A DNA stretch of 64,000 bases from the NCBI RefSeq assembly GCF_027596085.1, contig NC_072460.1:2418151-2482150 (forward strand), written 5' to 3'. This DNA is from Anoplopoma fimbria (Eukaryota; Chordata; Actinopteri; Perciformes; Anoplopomatidae). This document shows positions 24,355-35,960 of this stretch, piece after piece. Position 1 is the first letter of the stretch; each line of letters starts with the position of its first letter. A program made the translations under genes and the position numbers. The notes under the pieces were generated by a model. It saw nothing but the letters and a program-made list of their open reading frames with translations, did not search any database and was not told the origin of the DNA.

Positions 24355-24677
24355 TAGTAAATGTGCTTGTACTTGTAGAGCTTTGTATAGCGCTTTCTAG
24401 TCTTCCGACCATTCAAAACGCTTAACATTACATTTTGTTCACCCATTCACACCCATTCATACACTGATGGCAGGGGCTACCATGCAACGGGCCACCTGCC
24501 CATCAGAACAAACCAACATTCATAATAATTCATACACTACAGGCACAGCCTACGAGAGCAATTTTGGGTTAAGTGTCTCAAGTACACAATGACAGGGACA
24601 AGTTGAGCCGGGGATCGAACCGCCAATCGAACCGCCAATCCTCTGACATATTTGCTCTATGACTGAGATTGTAGCCC
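24355..24677 (-). mobile_element. tRNA-derived SINE, minus orientation, about 323 bp
   Basis: On the minus strand the element starts GGGCTACAATCTCAG. A degenerate polymerase III A box (CTCAGTCATAGAGC, 24667-24654) follows, then a B box GGTTCGATCC (24621-24612). The non-tRNA body includes CCATCAGTGTATGAATG and ends with a GGTCGGAAGACTAGAAAGCG segment close to the 3' end. This order matches a tRNA-derived SINE family that is abundant in teleosts; I do not give a family name. A 12-bp unit (ATCGAACCGCCA on plus, 24614-24637) is tandemly duplicated and copies the B-box core. The degenerate A box suggests the copy is old. Confidence 0.8.
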
Positions 24678-26929
24678 AAAATAAAATATCAACTACATCA
24701 GCTTTAAGGCAAATGTCCTCCCATTAATCACTTTACAATATTCATTTTTTTTTATATCTTGATTGTTACATTGAGGTACATAGAGCTGCCATTTTTATTG
24801 TTATTGTGTTTATGTTCCTAATATTAGTATGCTCTGGGAGGTACTACATATCATAGCTCTGTCTTTTAGTGCTACTTTCTGGTGAGGTGCTATATTATGT
24901 ATCCGCCAACAGCTTGTGAAATTGTGCTGAGATGTGAACATGTGTTTGAATCAACAAAAGACAGCAATTTTATCAGATTTATGTCAGAACTCTGTCAGTC
25001 TGGCTCTCTCAAACCCTCTGAAGTAGTTTCAGCTTGTTTTGTGTTGCTTCAATGAACAGACGTCGATGCATTTGAAAAAGTGAAAATACAGAAAGCCTTC
25101 AAACATTTTATCATACATTGTTGATATGGTTTGCTGACAGGGAAATTGCAACAACTCTCTCTGAAGTTATATTTCTGTCTCTGTCTTTGTTCTGGAGGGA
25201 CTGATGTTATGTGTAATTTTTTAGCAGAGAGTTTGGCTGATGAGAGCAGTCAGATCTGGGGTAAGATACTGTAGCTCTAAAACTTCTACCTAAACCCTGC
25301 TGGAATATTCATGAGTGTGGAGATAATTGCTTCTGCAATGTGGGCATGTAATATTAACACTTGTCTAATGGGCTGAGAGGGAGTGGAAGCTCAACAAAAC
25401 CCTGTAGAATATATCTAAATGGCCTAAATGAGCCTGATGAAGACTTACCTCGTCCAGTGAGGTTGAATTGATTATGAAGTCTCTGTTGAGCAGCCTATTT
25501 ATTTGCTTGTATATTCTCCTTGTTAGTGAAGGTTCAAGACCGCCCTCTCTAACAAAACGCCCGCAAAATTCGTCAGTGAAAGCAGCCTAGTTTGACCATA
25601 TTGACGTACTTATTTTAACTCAAACCATGATCTTTAACCAAATCAAGGAGTTTTGTTTCAATTCACAGCTATAACTACATGCTACCGTTTCCCAACATGC
25701 ACCTGTCACTGGTACTCTCTAACTATAAGTTCCATAGGGAGTCATTGACAAACAAACCATTCTATTGTTGTGGTCCTGAATGAGGTGGTGTTGGATGCTT
25801 TGGCCTGCTAACAGTCCTATCTGAAAAACCATCAATGGAGGAACGTGTATTTGTCGATCAAACTCTTACCGAAGCTAGATGGGAGATGAGCAAAAACACT
25901 TTTTCCATCAAGAAAAGCCGTCAATGCATTTTTTTGGTCCTCTATCATTAAAAAACTACTGAGCTTTACTGTTACGCTTCATTGTACATAACTGAAGGCG
26001 ACTGTTTTGCGTTTTGCAGGAATGTGTATTGTCTCTTTGTACACTCTTGCCAATGCACATGCGTCATCGCGCACATGTACAAGATAAACACAAAACGGGG
26101 ATCTGCTTGTAAAACACAGCTCCATAGGGCTACTAATGGTTAAAGCTTCTAAGGATACGTTTAGCTGTGTGAGTTACAAAGGAAATTCCCCTATACCCAA
26201 TGTTGGTATGTTCTAAGTAAAATAAGCAACCAAAAAACATGTCAATGGTGAATAGCTCTGATTAGAAGTTTTGCTGGGTGTACCAATGTCAACTTGCCCC
26301 CTGCACTACTTTATGAAATGATAACGACCGGATTGTTTCCAAAGCTGCCAGTTTAGAAGCTAATTTTGAAGCAATCAAAATCAAAATCATCGTCCGATGA
26401 TGGCCGATGAGTTTAGGGATTGCATTTCCGCCAATGTATTCCACCTCTCCACACAGACCATTTACCTGCATTTAACCAAAGCCTGCTCAAACGTTAGTGA
26501 TTAATACCAATCAAACTACAAACAGAAACCAGATGCCCAAATCTTGTCCCCGTTGCCTACAGATGCATATGAATGCGGAATCTGTTTGTTGAGATTAGTG
26601 CAGGTTATGAAGTTTATGATCTACTGCTCATGTATCAAGTCAAAGAGTGGAATACTCTGCCCCGGAGCTCCTGCTAACTAGCCCCACGCTGCTAGCTCTC
26701 TCCACTTACACCTCTAAGGCAGAGGTACACACAAAGTTAAAGAAACCTTTTTTTGAGTGAGAGCTCCAACTTCTGAGTCTGTGCAACGGTCAGAACTTGC
26801 CTTACTGTAGCGCAAGTCTTTCTTTTGCTCTGTTGAGAACACATTTCTATTCGCCACATATCATATAGCACAATGGTAATTACCCCGGCTTATTGTTGTT
26901 GGCTCTTCTGTCCAAATTGATTTTGGCTT
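24678..26929. other. Non-coding DNA, probable transposon debris in part
   Basis: Positions about 25520-26480 have a patchwork texture typical of degraded DNA elements, but no ends could be matched. No gene seen. Confidence 0.45.
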
Positions 26930-29480
26930 CAGGCAATGATAAAGATAAATTATGTGATTCTCTCAACGATGGCACAAGCGGGGCCTGAGGTGTTTTAATG
27001 GACCCCCTTCTTCATCCGAGGCTTTGTCAATAGTCCACGTAAACACTCACAGACAGCAAATCTCTGTGTACACTCTGTCTGCCCTGCCAGCGAGGAAAAC
27101 AGACCAAACAAGGTCATGACAATATATCTCAAGTCGTATCCTTCATTGGCTGACTTAACCATTGTTGTCTGCAGGGATGTCTAAGGCGAGTTGACGTGTT
27201 GAAAGGCCCCAAAATTACCTTTGTCAAGTTTGCGGCCGCTTTCTGCTTGTTTAGATGATTTTTCTTTTGTTATCACTAAAAAATAGGAAGCAGTAATGGA
27301 ATGTCTGGGAGAAATTGTACAGGAGCGAGACGACACCCCGTGCTAACAACTTCCCTCGTGTTTGGGGGGAGGAATTAAATCTAACTAGCCAAAACAAATC
27401 CAAAGCAAGTGAAGTGTGCTACCTGCTTCTAAGAGAACAGGAATGATGAAACAAAGACTGCCCTGGCATTTTGAAGCCCTTATTCCTTGTCTGGTTAATT
27501 AGGGAAATGTGTTTTCTGTTCAAATAATCTCAACTACCAAGATGAGTTGACACTGTACTACAGAGAGGCAGAGGCTTCAGACAAAGATTACACAATAAAA
27601 GTAAATGGTGATCGCAACTGTGTTATACTTCTTGTTAATCATCAGTTTGTTAAAATTGAACATTTTATTTCTAAATATATCTTTTAATCACTTTGAGGGA
27701 AAAATAAAGAGAAAGTTTGTCTTGATACTTTAATAAATGATCTGTCTATCACCATTGATGAATACAGGGGTGGGTAGTAGCTCGTTACATGTAACACCAA
27801 TGAATGAAAAAGTAAAGTTTTTCTTCATTTCCCATTGATGGAGTATTAAAGCGTATTTAGTCTATGCAGAACAAATGTAGGCTAGACGCTATACGAACAT
27901 GTATGTGAGATGATAACTGTATTGTTTTTGATATATTAACCATAAACGTGGCAACTGTGTCATACCTCTCTAACTTCTTTTGTCTTCCGGTAGTTGTAAT
28001 TGATGCCAGTGCTTTCCATTGGTAGAATAAATCTGTCATGATGCTGCCACCTCAAGGTTTTCTGCATACATTGAGTTTCAATATTTTTCTCGGTCATGTT
28101 ATATAGCCTCCAGAATGATACTTTTTTTACTAAACGACCTTTGTTATCCTTAAAGCTCAGGATTGCATGCAGAAATGCACCATGGGAGTTATTTAACATT
28201 CTTCAAAACTTTATATGTACACTTTTTTTAAAGATTTAACGAAGGACCAGATCTTTTGTAATGGAGTTGTTAATCTTATGGAGTGATGAGAGTTTTATTT
28301 GTCAATTAAGAAGTAGTTGTTGCTCCAACTGTGAGTCACGTAACATCCGCTATGAGGAAAATGGATTTCTACTTCTGGAACCAGAGTAGCACCTTGCACG
28401 GCATATAAAAAAAGATCTTATACATAAAACATTCATATCAAGACATTAAACTACCCTAATATTGCGTACCTGCTAATGCAGCAGCGATAATAATCACACA
28501 AGATATATAATAATACTAGCACTGACTGGGACCAATCAGGTTGCATTCTTTTAATATTTTTATTTTTCATACTTAAAGTTAATGCTGTTAATAGTACTCC
28601 TTTACACTTCTGCGTCTCTGTTTTATGGTCTTTATGGTATTTTCCAGGATGGCGGTTTAATCCGCTGTGTGTTGTGTTTCTGCATGCCAACCGATGTGTT
28701 CGGAGCACAGTTGCTACTGTATTTTCTCCTTGAAATCCCATCAAACAGACGGCAAAAGGGGCCCATATTTAAAACTATGAATTTAATAATCAACAAATAA
28801 AACCATTGTGACAGAGGAATACAAATACCCTTATTAGCAGTAGATTATTTTCAAGCAGGCAACATTCAAATATTTTCCCGGCCTTTGTTCAAAGTGATGC
28901 AACAACAACCACAGGCAAGCCATTAAAACACTGATACACGTTTTTAGCTGCGCGAATACTTCCAGGCGAAGGGAAACAGGAAATTCATTTTCTTGTTATT
29001 GCAAAATTATTCAAATGAGAAAACCGTCAATAATAAGATTCCCACAGAGAAAATCCCCCATAACAGGTCCTGTGGGATGAAAGATTTGATAAGCGGCCGC
29101 GTCCCGCTGGCACAACATAATAAAAGGATTTTTAAGGCCCAACGGGTTCAGTGTCATTGATGCTCGAGTCCTTGATGGATGCAGAGCAGCTCACCTTTCT
29201 TCTGTGCACTTCTGTGTTATCTATGATGGTTTTAACGCCGACGCAGCACCGATGGAGGTTATTCGCTAACCTGCGCTAATTTTTCCCTCACCTCTTCAGG
29301 CCGCAGTGACAACCCGATTTTCATTAAATATAATCTGGCAGTTTAACATGTGCTATAAAAATCAATGGGGCAGAGACAGGTATTGTGCAGGTTTTAATTA
29401 TCTCCCGATTTCCTCCAACAGCTGCTGTGTGTTTAGCACTTAAAGGAATGCTTTCTATTCTCCCCGAACTGTTTCCAATA
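26930..29480. other. Non-coding DNA with two candidate regulatory blocks
   Basis: Stretches 27150-27400 and 28900-29480 look non-repetitive, with GCGGCCGC sites (27232, 29093) and several TAAT cores. At 27772-27790 a GGGTAGTAGCTCGTTACATG segment resembles the end of a hAT-type repeat. No gene supported. Confidence 0.35.
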
Positions 29481-30333
29481 AAGACGCCCCACTGTCATGT
29501 ATGTCAAGTCACCGTCATGTGTGGATGTTCTTAATATAATTCTTTCCCATTTATTTTTTACATCATCTTGTGAACAAAAAAGAAAAACAAAGTAAACAGA
29601 GCCATTATGATCATCATGCTCAGCTTGCGCCTGACCTCATTGTATCACATTGTCAGGGCTGCAGGCAGGTTTGAAGGGGTCCGCAAAGCCAAATTGCAGA
29701 TTCTGTTGTTGCAGCTTTTAATTGGTGTGAAATTACTTTTTTGGTGGAGGCTTCCCTGGGAATAATTGAGTTTGATATGGTTGACAGGCATCCCCATGAA
29801 AGTTGTGCGCAGTTTGATAGTGGTGTCGGGCACAACATAAACAAAGAAATGCCTACGGATTCCAGTGGAGGCGCCGTGGGAAGCCGGGGAGTTGCTTCCT
29901 CACCCAGTAGAGCAGTCACAGTCTGGTGTGTGCCATTACATGTGTAGGTAATAACCGGACTCGGTAGCCTGCCATTGTAGTCATACATACTTTTGTAAGT
30001 ATTCACCTTTTCTGTACAACTAAATGTCTAACTGCCAAATGGGAGAAAAGAGGTTGCTTTGATTCATCTTGTGTCACAGAGTCTCATAGAAACCTGCCGT
30101 TTTGTAAGATAATGACATCAGTCAGATCTCTAGATGGCTATCTTCTGTTAGCAATAAATCTGAGAGAAAAAGGCCTAATGCTGACCTTCACTGCTCGGAC
30201 TGAGCTCTACAAAAGCCCAATTTAACTTGAATTTGTGCCGTAGAGCAAGTCATCTTATTTTCACAGGAGTATGGGAGGTGCTTGACCTACAGTATTGAAT
30301 CAGTCTGAACACTTGTTTGACAAGGCCCTCAGC
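29481..30333. other. Non-coding DNA
   Basis: Overlapping frames on both strands at 29645-30006 (up to 117 codons) have no recognisable domain and are not called. Confidence 0.5.
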
Positions 30334-30406
30334 CTTCTTCTTCTTCTTCTTCTTCTTCTTCTTCTTCTTCTTCTTCTTCTTCTTCTTCTTCTTCTTCTTC
30401 TTCTTC
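30334..30406. repeat. (CTT)n microsatellite, about 24 units
   Basis: An almost uninterrupted TTC/GAA triplet run of about 73 bases. Long GAA·TTC tracts can form triplex DNA. Confidence 0.95.
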
Positions 30407-31170
30407 TCTACTTCTCAGACAATATGAAATCACTCCTTTGAGGGTTTAAAGGTTTAGTTGGAGAATCCCCATAACAACAGTCAAATGTCCTGATTGTGGG
30501 GAAGTTTACTGAGTTCTTTGAGCAGAAGATTTGTGCGTTAAATATTAATTCACCACCAGGTTCCAATCCCTCAAAGCTTAGATCTTTGCTGATGGAATTT
30601 AAAATGTATCCTTGTAGAGCTCTCATGTACAGAAAAGAAACGAAAGCACCCGGTGCCAGGTTGTGTACTTCAAAATGCCTACAAGCAGATATTTTCAGAG
30701 GAATGGTGTAGCCTGCTGAGACTGAAATAAAGCGAGGCACGGAGGGAGAGAAACACTGCTGCTTCATATCACAACATCAACGAAAAGAGAAACCACCAAG
30801 TCGCTGATCAAACATCCGGTCCAGGTGGCCAAATGTACGCTACATTTATATCCTTTGACACCTTTACATTGCACTAGGTGTAGTGAGATATAGTGTAACA
30901 CCTGAGTACTCTTTACTGAGATTATTTTGTATGTTTGGTTTTCTCAGTGGGGTTAATGTTTCAAATATTTACCTGATAACTTTCCTATCAAGACAAAATT
31001 CCAAAAACCTGTATAATGGCCAATACAAACATCTTTATAAGAACAAATATATAATGTCTGACCATTTTTAAAGCCGTGGAGATTTTTCCTTGAGTTGACA
31101 TAAGACAAAAAGGGGGAGTCTTGGGGAGTACAGAGGGAGCTGCATGAAATCTAATAAATCGCCTCAAGTG
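30407..31170. other. Non-coding DNA
   Basis: A 119-codon minus frame (30408-30767) overlaps a 71-codon plus frame. Neither shows a known motif. Confidence 0.5.
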
Positions 31171-31236
31171 ACATTACATTACATTACATTACATTACAGT
31201 CATTTAGCAGACGCTTTTATCCAAAGCGACTTACAG
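31171..31236 (-). mobile_element. 3' tail of an L2-clade LINE (UnaL2-like) or its partner SINE
   Basis: On the minus strand the sequence reads GTAAGTCGCTTTGGATAAAA, GCGTCTGCTAAATGAC, and then about five TGTAA units. The stem CGCTTT/AAAGCG with a short loop, followed by (TGTAA)n, is the reverse-transcriptase recognition tail known from eel UnaL2 and related L2 elements. Only the 3' end is present, as expected for 5'-truncated insertion. No target-site duplication could be defined. Confidence 0.75.
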
Positions 31237-31239
31237 GAA

Positions 31240-33569
31240 GTCACTAGAGTCAGCAATTTTCGGGCTAAAGACTACAAGCTTGAAAATGAAAAAAGGTCTA
31301 TAGGAAGGTGTGGAGTTGGAAAGAAGTGTAGCCTGCTACTTGTTTCTGCTAGCCACTACTAGCAAAACACACCACCCCCCACAAATCAGACCGAATTCTG
31401 CAGTCAAATTGCATTGTGGGTAATGTACTTCAGGGTTTGAAAAGGAAGTCAATGCATAAATACACAAAAAAGACTGTTAAGTTGATTTTGATCCTCATGG
31501 CGACTCTGACAAAAGTAATGCTAAAACCCTAAATACTCTTTTTAAGGTTAGTGAAAGATTTTGGTCACGCTAAACAAACCAATGATGGCTGTTGCTACGA
31601 AACGTGATACAACAGCAGTCTCAACCATTGGAGTTCATAAGGTGCTATACTAACATCCCAGGACGTGGGAATTGCTTTTTAGGAGACAAAAGTAATAATT
31701 TGTATAGTCTCATGAGGTCCTAGTCTGATCAATGTACAGAAATCACGGAAAAAAAATAAAATAGGTTGTGTTATGCTGGATGCATAGGGGGTGCTACTAT
31801 TTTGGCACATACTGGAGCTTGAAAACCTTAATTTTGGCCAAAAAGGACACTTGTCATTGAGCCCCTCAAACATGCCTGTGGTTTTACTTTAATACTTAAA
31901 GTATTAAATTAAATAAAACTGATCATTTCCAAGATTTTGGTGCCAGCATTAAGCATCCGTTAGCAGGAACCCCATATGAGCCCTGGTGATTGCCACTAGC
32001 TCGAACCACGTCACACATATTTATATAACTGGTCCGTTATCTGCCGTCCTGCCGTCATTTTAATCCGCTGTTGATACCACTGAACCAGCAGCTACAGCGC
32101 AGAACAGACCTGGCACATACCCATTTAGCAAAGCCTTTTATCTGTGTCCAATCAGAAATAATTGCCTCCTCCTTCCAGATCAAGCCACCTATAAAGGGAG
32201 AAGGGCCTTAAAAAACCCCAGCGGTTGGAAGCACATCTGAATATGAATATGCCGTTGTTAAATAGCTCCCAGAGATTAAACACAAAACACACACACATAT
32301 ACACACATAAACAAAGAGGTCCACCTCTTCACACCCACTCCAGCACGGATTCCTTTATAAACAACATGAGTCAGTCTCTTGGCTTTTTTATCGCCGCTGT
32401 AGCTCCCCACATCCCTGTCCTTGGACCAGAGTCAGCCAATCACGCCTGTAGGAGGGAGGGAGGATGGAAGCGAGCCGCAGTCATCAACAGCTGACCAGGA
32501 ATGGGCCGCGGACAGACTGACCAGGGGCAGTGTTTCTCTCTGGTAATTGGCTCGGTTTTAGATCTTAATACATTCAACCGATCAACAGATGTTTGCCTGA
32601 GCCCTGAGCCATGGAACAGTCGACTGTGGAGGAATTCGCCCTCTGTGCCATGGCGTCCTTGTCTTCGGCTGCTCTGGCGCCTGTCTCTCTGCTTGACTTC
32701 ATTGCAGTGCCCATAATGTGCTATACATCACAGTCCAATTCAGCGGCATGTAAATTGGAGCAAAATGAACCACTTTGTCATCACAAGCTCTCAACAAAAA
32801 TAGATTGTTATAGCAAAGTGGGGTCCTGGGATTGCCAGAGGTTCCTCCCGCAAAAGTTATTTATTTTTCTTAGTGGTTTAAGTCAGTGGAAAAAAATAAA
32901 ATATGCACTAATATCTGTTTAACAATTCAATGGTTCAACTACTTATAACTTTTCATACACAAGTTATCTCAGCAAATTGGGGTCGATGTCCTTATTCACT
33001 CTGATTTGATCAATCATGACATTAAAATGTTTTATAACATTATGTACTTTGTGTATATAATGTTTATTACTTTTTTTATGGTGCTGGAAAGAGTCACCTT
33101 CAGAGTGCATCAAATATCTGTCAGTGTTTAAGTACCCGTGAGCCAAGACTCTATCAAAAACTCCTAGCCCTGTAGAAAGTGTGTAGCTTGCTCTCTCTGG
33201 GAGGATGGCAGCTGTAGTCAGCTTGGATTCACATCAGTTACACTGGATTACAATAGAGGCCCTGAGTTACTGTCAGAGAAAATATACTGCATAACTTCAT
33301 CAAGAAAGTGCTCAAACCACTCACACAGCACAATCCACGTCTCTGCTGTTAATCCATGTGTTCTATACAATCTGTGCTGCACAAGTAAAGTGCTCAATAT
33401 GCCACTGCTGGCTATGCTTTAGAGCTAGACTAAAAAATGGCTGCATATACTTGTTTGTACATTTAGTATTGAGCTGTTTTTCATAAGTAGCAATTGAGGG
33501 AAATCTCAATGCTTATTATATTTTAGAACAATGTGCCTCCCATTTTGTGGCATTTTCAGTTATTCACAG
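31240..33569. other. Non-coding DNA
   Basis: Degraded repeat texture at about 31390-31960. AC-rich run at about 32280-32315. Position 32460-32530 is GC-richer. No coding exon supported. Confidence 0.5.
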
Positions 33570-33690
33570 TTTGATGTGGAAGAACCTGCACAGAGCCCTG
33601 GCCTCAACCCCATCCAACTCCTTTAGGAGGAACTAAAACATTGAAAGATCACGCTTTCTCATGAAAGTCGGGCTTCTACTTAAACCTGTC
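33570..33690 (+). pseudogene. Remnant of a Tc1/mariner transposase (C-terminal DDE region)
   Basis: In the frame starting GCA at 33588 the translation reads AQSPGLNPIQLL, a stop, then EELKH. Tc1/mariner transposases carry SPDLNPIE followed by W-x-EL in the DDE_3 domain, so this is that motif with substitutions (D to G, E to Q) and a stop at 33624-33626 in place of the usual W region. The preceding TTTGATGTGGAAGAACCTGC also matches the family texture. No upstream catalytic region or terminal repeats are visible nearby. It is a short dead fragment. Confidence 0.7.
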
Positions 33691-35419
33691 TGCTGTATCA
33701 CCTGAATGTACACATATGTTGCTTTCTGAAACAACTGACTTTTGTTTTTCTAGAGAGGACGCTCTTAAACCCTGAACAGTGGATACGTTGCCTATGCTGC
33801 AGGAGGTGTTTGGATAGTTTTTATGGACATTTTGACTCATTTTCCTGCCATGGCTCTGATCCAAGCTGATAGCAGGTGCCGTCCTCTGCAAAAGGGAAAG
33901 CTGTAAACTCTCATGCGGAAATTATTTTGTAAGATGAGTTATCTTTTGAAATATTTTTTAAGAAACTGACAAGGCCATATCATATAAATTTCCAGGTTTC
34001 TCTAAATGATTGCCATGACTGAAGGAGCCTTGAGGACCCTGTCTTTCTCTGCGTGTAGGGCGGTTGGTAATGAACTGGGAAAAGGTCAGCCGATGTTAAA
34101 AGCGCCTCTCTTTTAAAGCCCTATAAACACGCTCCCACCAATAAAAGACACAGTTGGTTTTTTTCCCAAACATGGCCCTCTCGGTTGTGGGTGGTAATTA
34201 ATTCTTCATGAACAACACACACTTTTATCACTGCAGGATCCATTAAACAGGGCCACACAAATGGAGTTCAGTTATCAACAGCGCACACTTATTTCTTGGC
34301 TGTAATTCGTATTTTAATGACAAGGAAGTATATCTTGCTCCCTGCACAGGGACTCACCTTGATAATCTTTGACTCCTTTGAGGTCCACTTGGTTACAATC
34401 TCCTTTCATTCTCTACTGAGGCTTCTGCCTAATGTTCTCTCATAACCTTGAAAATGTATTTTTCCTCATATCAGCATATTCCACACCTCCTTATCGCATG
34501 ATGCTGCTTTGGTATGATCGTTGCGAAAGCGTTTCCTCATAATTACTTCAAGAACGCTAACCTCTTTTATTAATGGTGACTACATTTTCACTGACGCCGG
34601 TCAGTTTTATTGAATCATCTGTTTGAATCCCTGTCCGCTTCGAATGGAAATGCATTTAGCTTATTTCATTCATCATAAGCCTATAGTCTTCGGTCGTCTC
34701 TGCTATTCCTCTGATGACTCATAAAGAATTTAACAAGTCATTTTATCTACAGTGGAGGGTTATGGTAGCTGGCACAATGGCAGGCTGATGTTTGGCTGCA
34801 TTATTTAAGACTTAATTAAATACTAACATTTGATTGCATGCAATATATGGGACATCTTTGAAGCATACAGAGCAGAAGTCCAAGGTCTTTATGGCTATAA
34901 TGTTTGCACAAATATGTAACTTCTTTATTGTCTAGGCTTCAAGTTATTAAATATTCGTCAGAGCTCTTTTTGGGGGGTAATATAAAGGTTTTTATGTTTT
35001 CATTGTGCATTTTGAAACAAAACACTTTCTTAGTTGGGTCTTGGAAATTCATCTCTACAACCGATGCCAATTATATCATAGAGGCCCCTCGGGCTGCAGC
35101 ACAAGTGAAGTGAAACTGAGAGGGTCCCATTCTCAAAATTTAGCTGTAATAGATTTCCCTCATTGGTGCATGTTTGTGTCGGATATGTAGATCTTTCTTG
35201 GCTCTCAGAAAGCCATGACTTGGAACCTCAGTGTGACTTCAGCGGTGCTCAGAGATTATCTGATCTGATCACCACTTCCAACACCTCAGCCAAAAAAGAG
35301 TGGAGGTCTGAAAGGAGCATAGTTTATTCATATGACTTCTCTTGATGTTTTGGTACTGAGGTCACCAAAATTCATGTTTTAATGTCAACACTGGACTCAT
35401 TCAGCAGCCTTGCTGAATG
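33691..35419. other. Non-coding DNA, candidate regulatory block at 34020-34800
   Basis: The inner part is non-repetitive with ATTAATTCTTCAT, TAATTACTTC and CTTAATTAAATAC motifs (homeodomain-type cores). No coding frame supported. Confidence 0.35.
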
Positions 35420-35650
35420 TAAATTCAGGTAAATTGTTAACCATGTTCACCATCTTAGAATAGCAGTTAGCATACTAACGTTTCTTCATTAGCACTGAAC
35501 ACAAAATGCAGCTTAGGCTAATGGGGATTTCATAACATTTGCCGAGTTTAGTTTGGTCACAAATCAAAGCGCTAAATAAATAGAAATTTTGAGCTTCTAG
35601 ATGAAAAGTGAAGGGGTCACCAAAGTACAAAGGAAGTAAAAGTGAAAAGC
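35420..35650 (+). repeat. Teleost dispersed repeat family A, copy 3
   Basis: Carries ACCATGTTCACCATCTTAG, then AGCATACTAACG, ATTAGCACTGAACACAAA and GGGGTCACCAAAGT. This order matches the copy at 62870-63280, and the segment corresponds to the 5' half of the family. Confidence 0.65.
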
Positions 35651-35689
35651 AAAATTCATCTAAATCGCGCTTTTAGTTTTCAAAATTAG

Positions 35690-35960
35690 TTTCCAGCATT
35701 TGTCTTGATGGCGCTACAGGTCAGCTCCAGGAGGCAGCCCACGGATCTCAAAAGTGAAGCCAATGCGGAAGTGCATTCAATTTGTATTCTTTCCAATAGG
35801 TGGCAGGGCACGTGATTTCGGTATATTTTAATGTAATGCATATATGGATCTGCTGCCGGGTACCGCAACTTCTGATTCAACTTCCAGAAACTATGAATAT
35901 GCAACGTGCATTTCATGGAAATAGGGCTTTTTTGTTTTTTTTTAAATACCTTGTCATAGA
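35690..35960. repeat. Degenerate transposon remnant
   Basis: Segments such as GGATCTCAAAAGTGAAGCC, AATGCGGAAGTGCATT and GGCACGTGAT are typical of a dispersed fish element. The ends are not visible. Confidence 0.4.

Noticed and set aside
24611..24677. tRNA gene on the minus strand
   Set aside because: The A and B boxes belong to a degenerate SINE head; no cloverleaf with paired acceptor stem can be drawn.
29653..30006. 117-codon minus-strand frame
   Set aside because: Three overlapping frames on both strands here, with none showing a domain.
30408..30767. 119-codon minus-strand frame
   Set aside because: No known motif, overlapped by a plus-strand frame, and its end runs into sequence beside the microsatellite.
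31171..31198. Plain pentanucleotide microsatellite
   Set aside because: The adjacent hairpin sequence shows that it is the TGTAA tail of an L2-type element.
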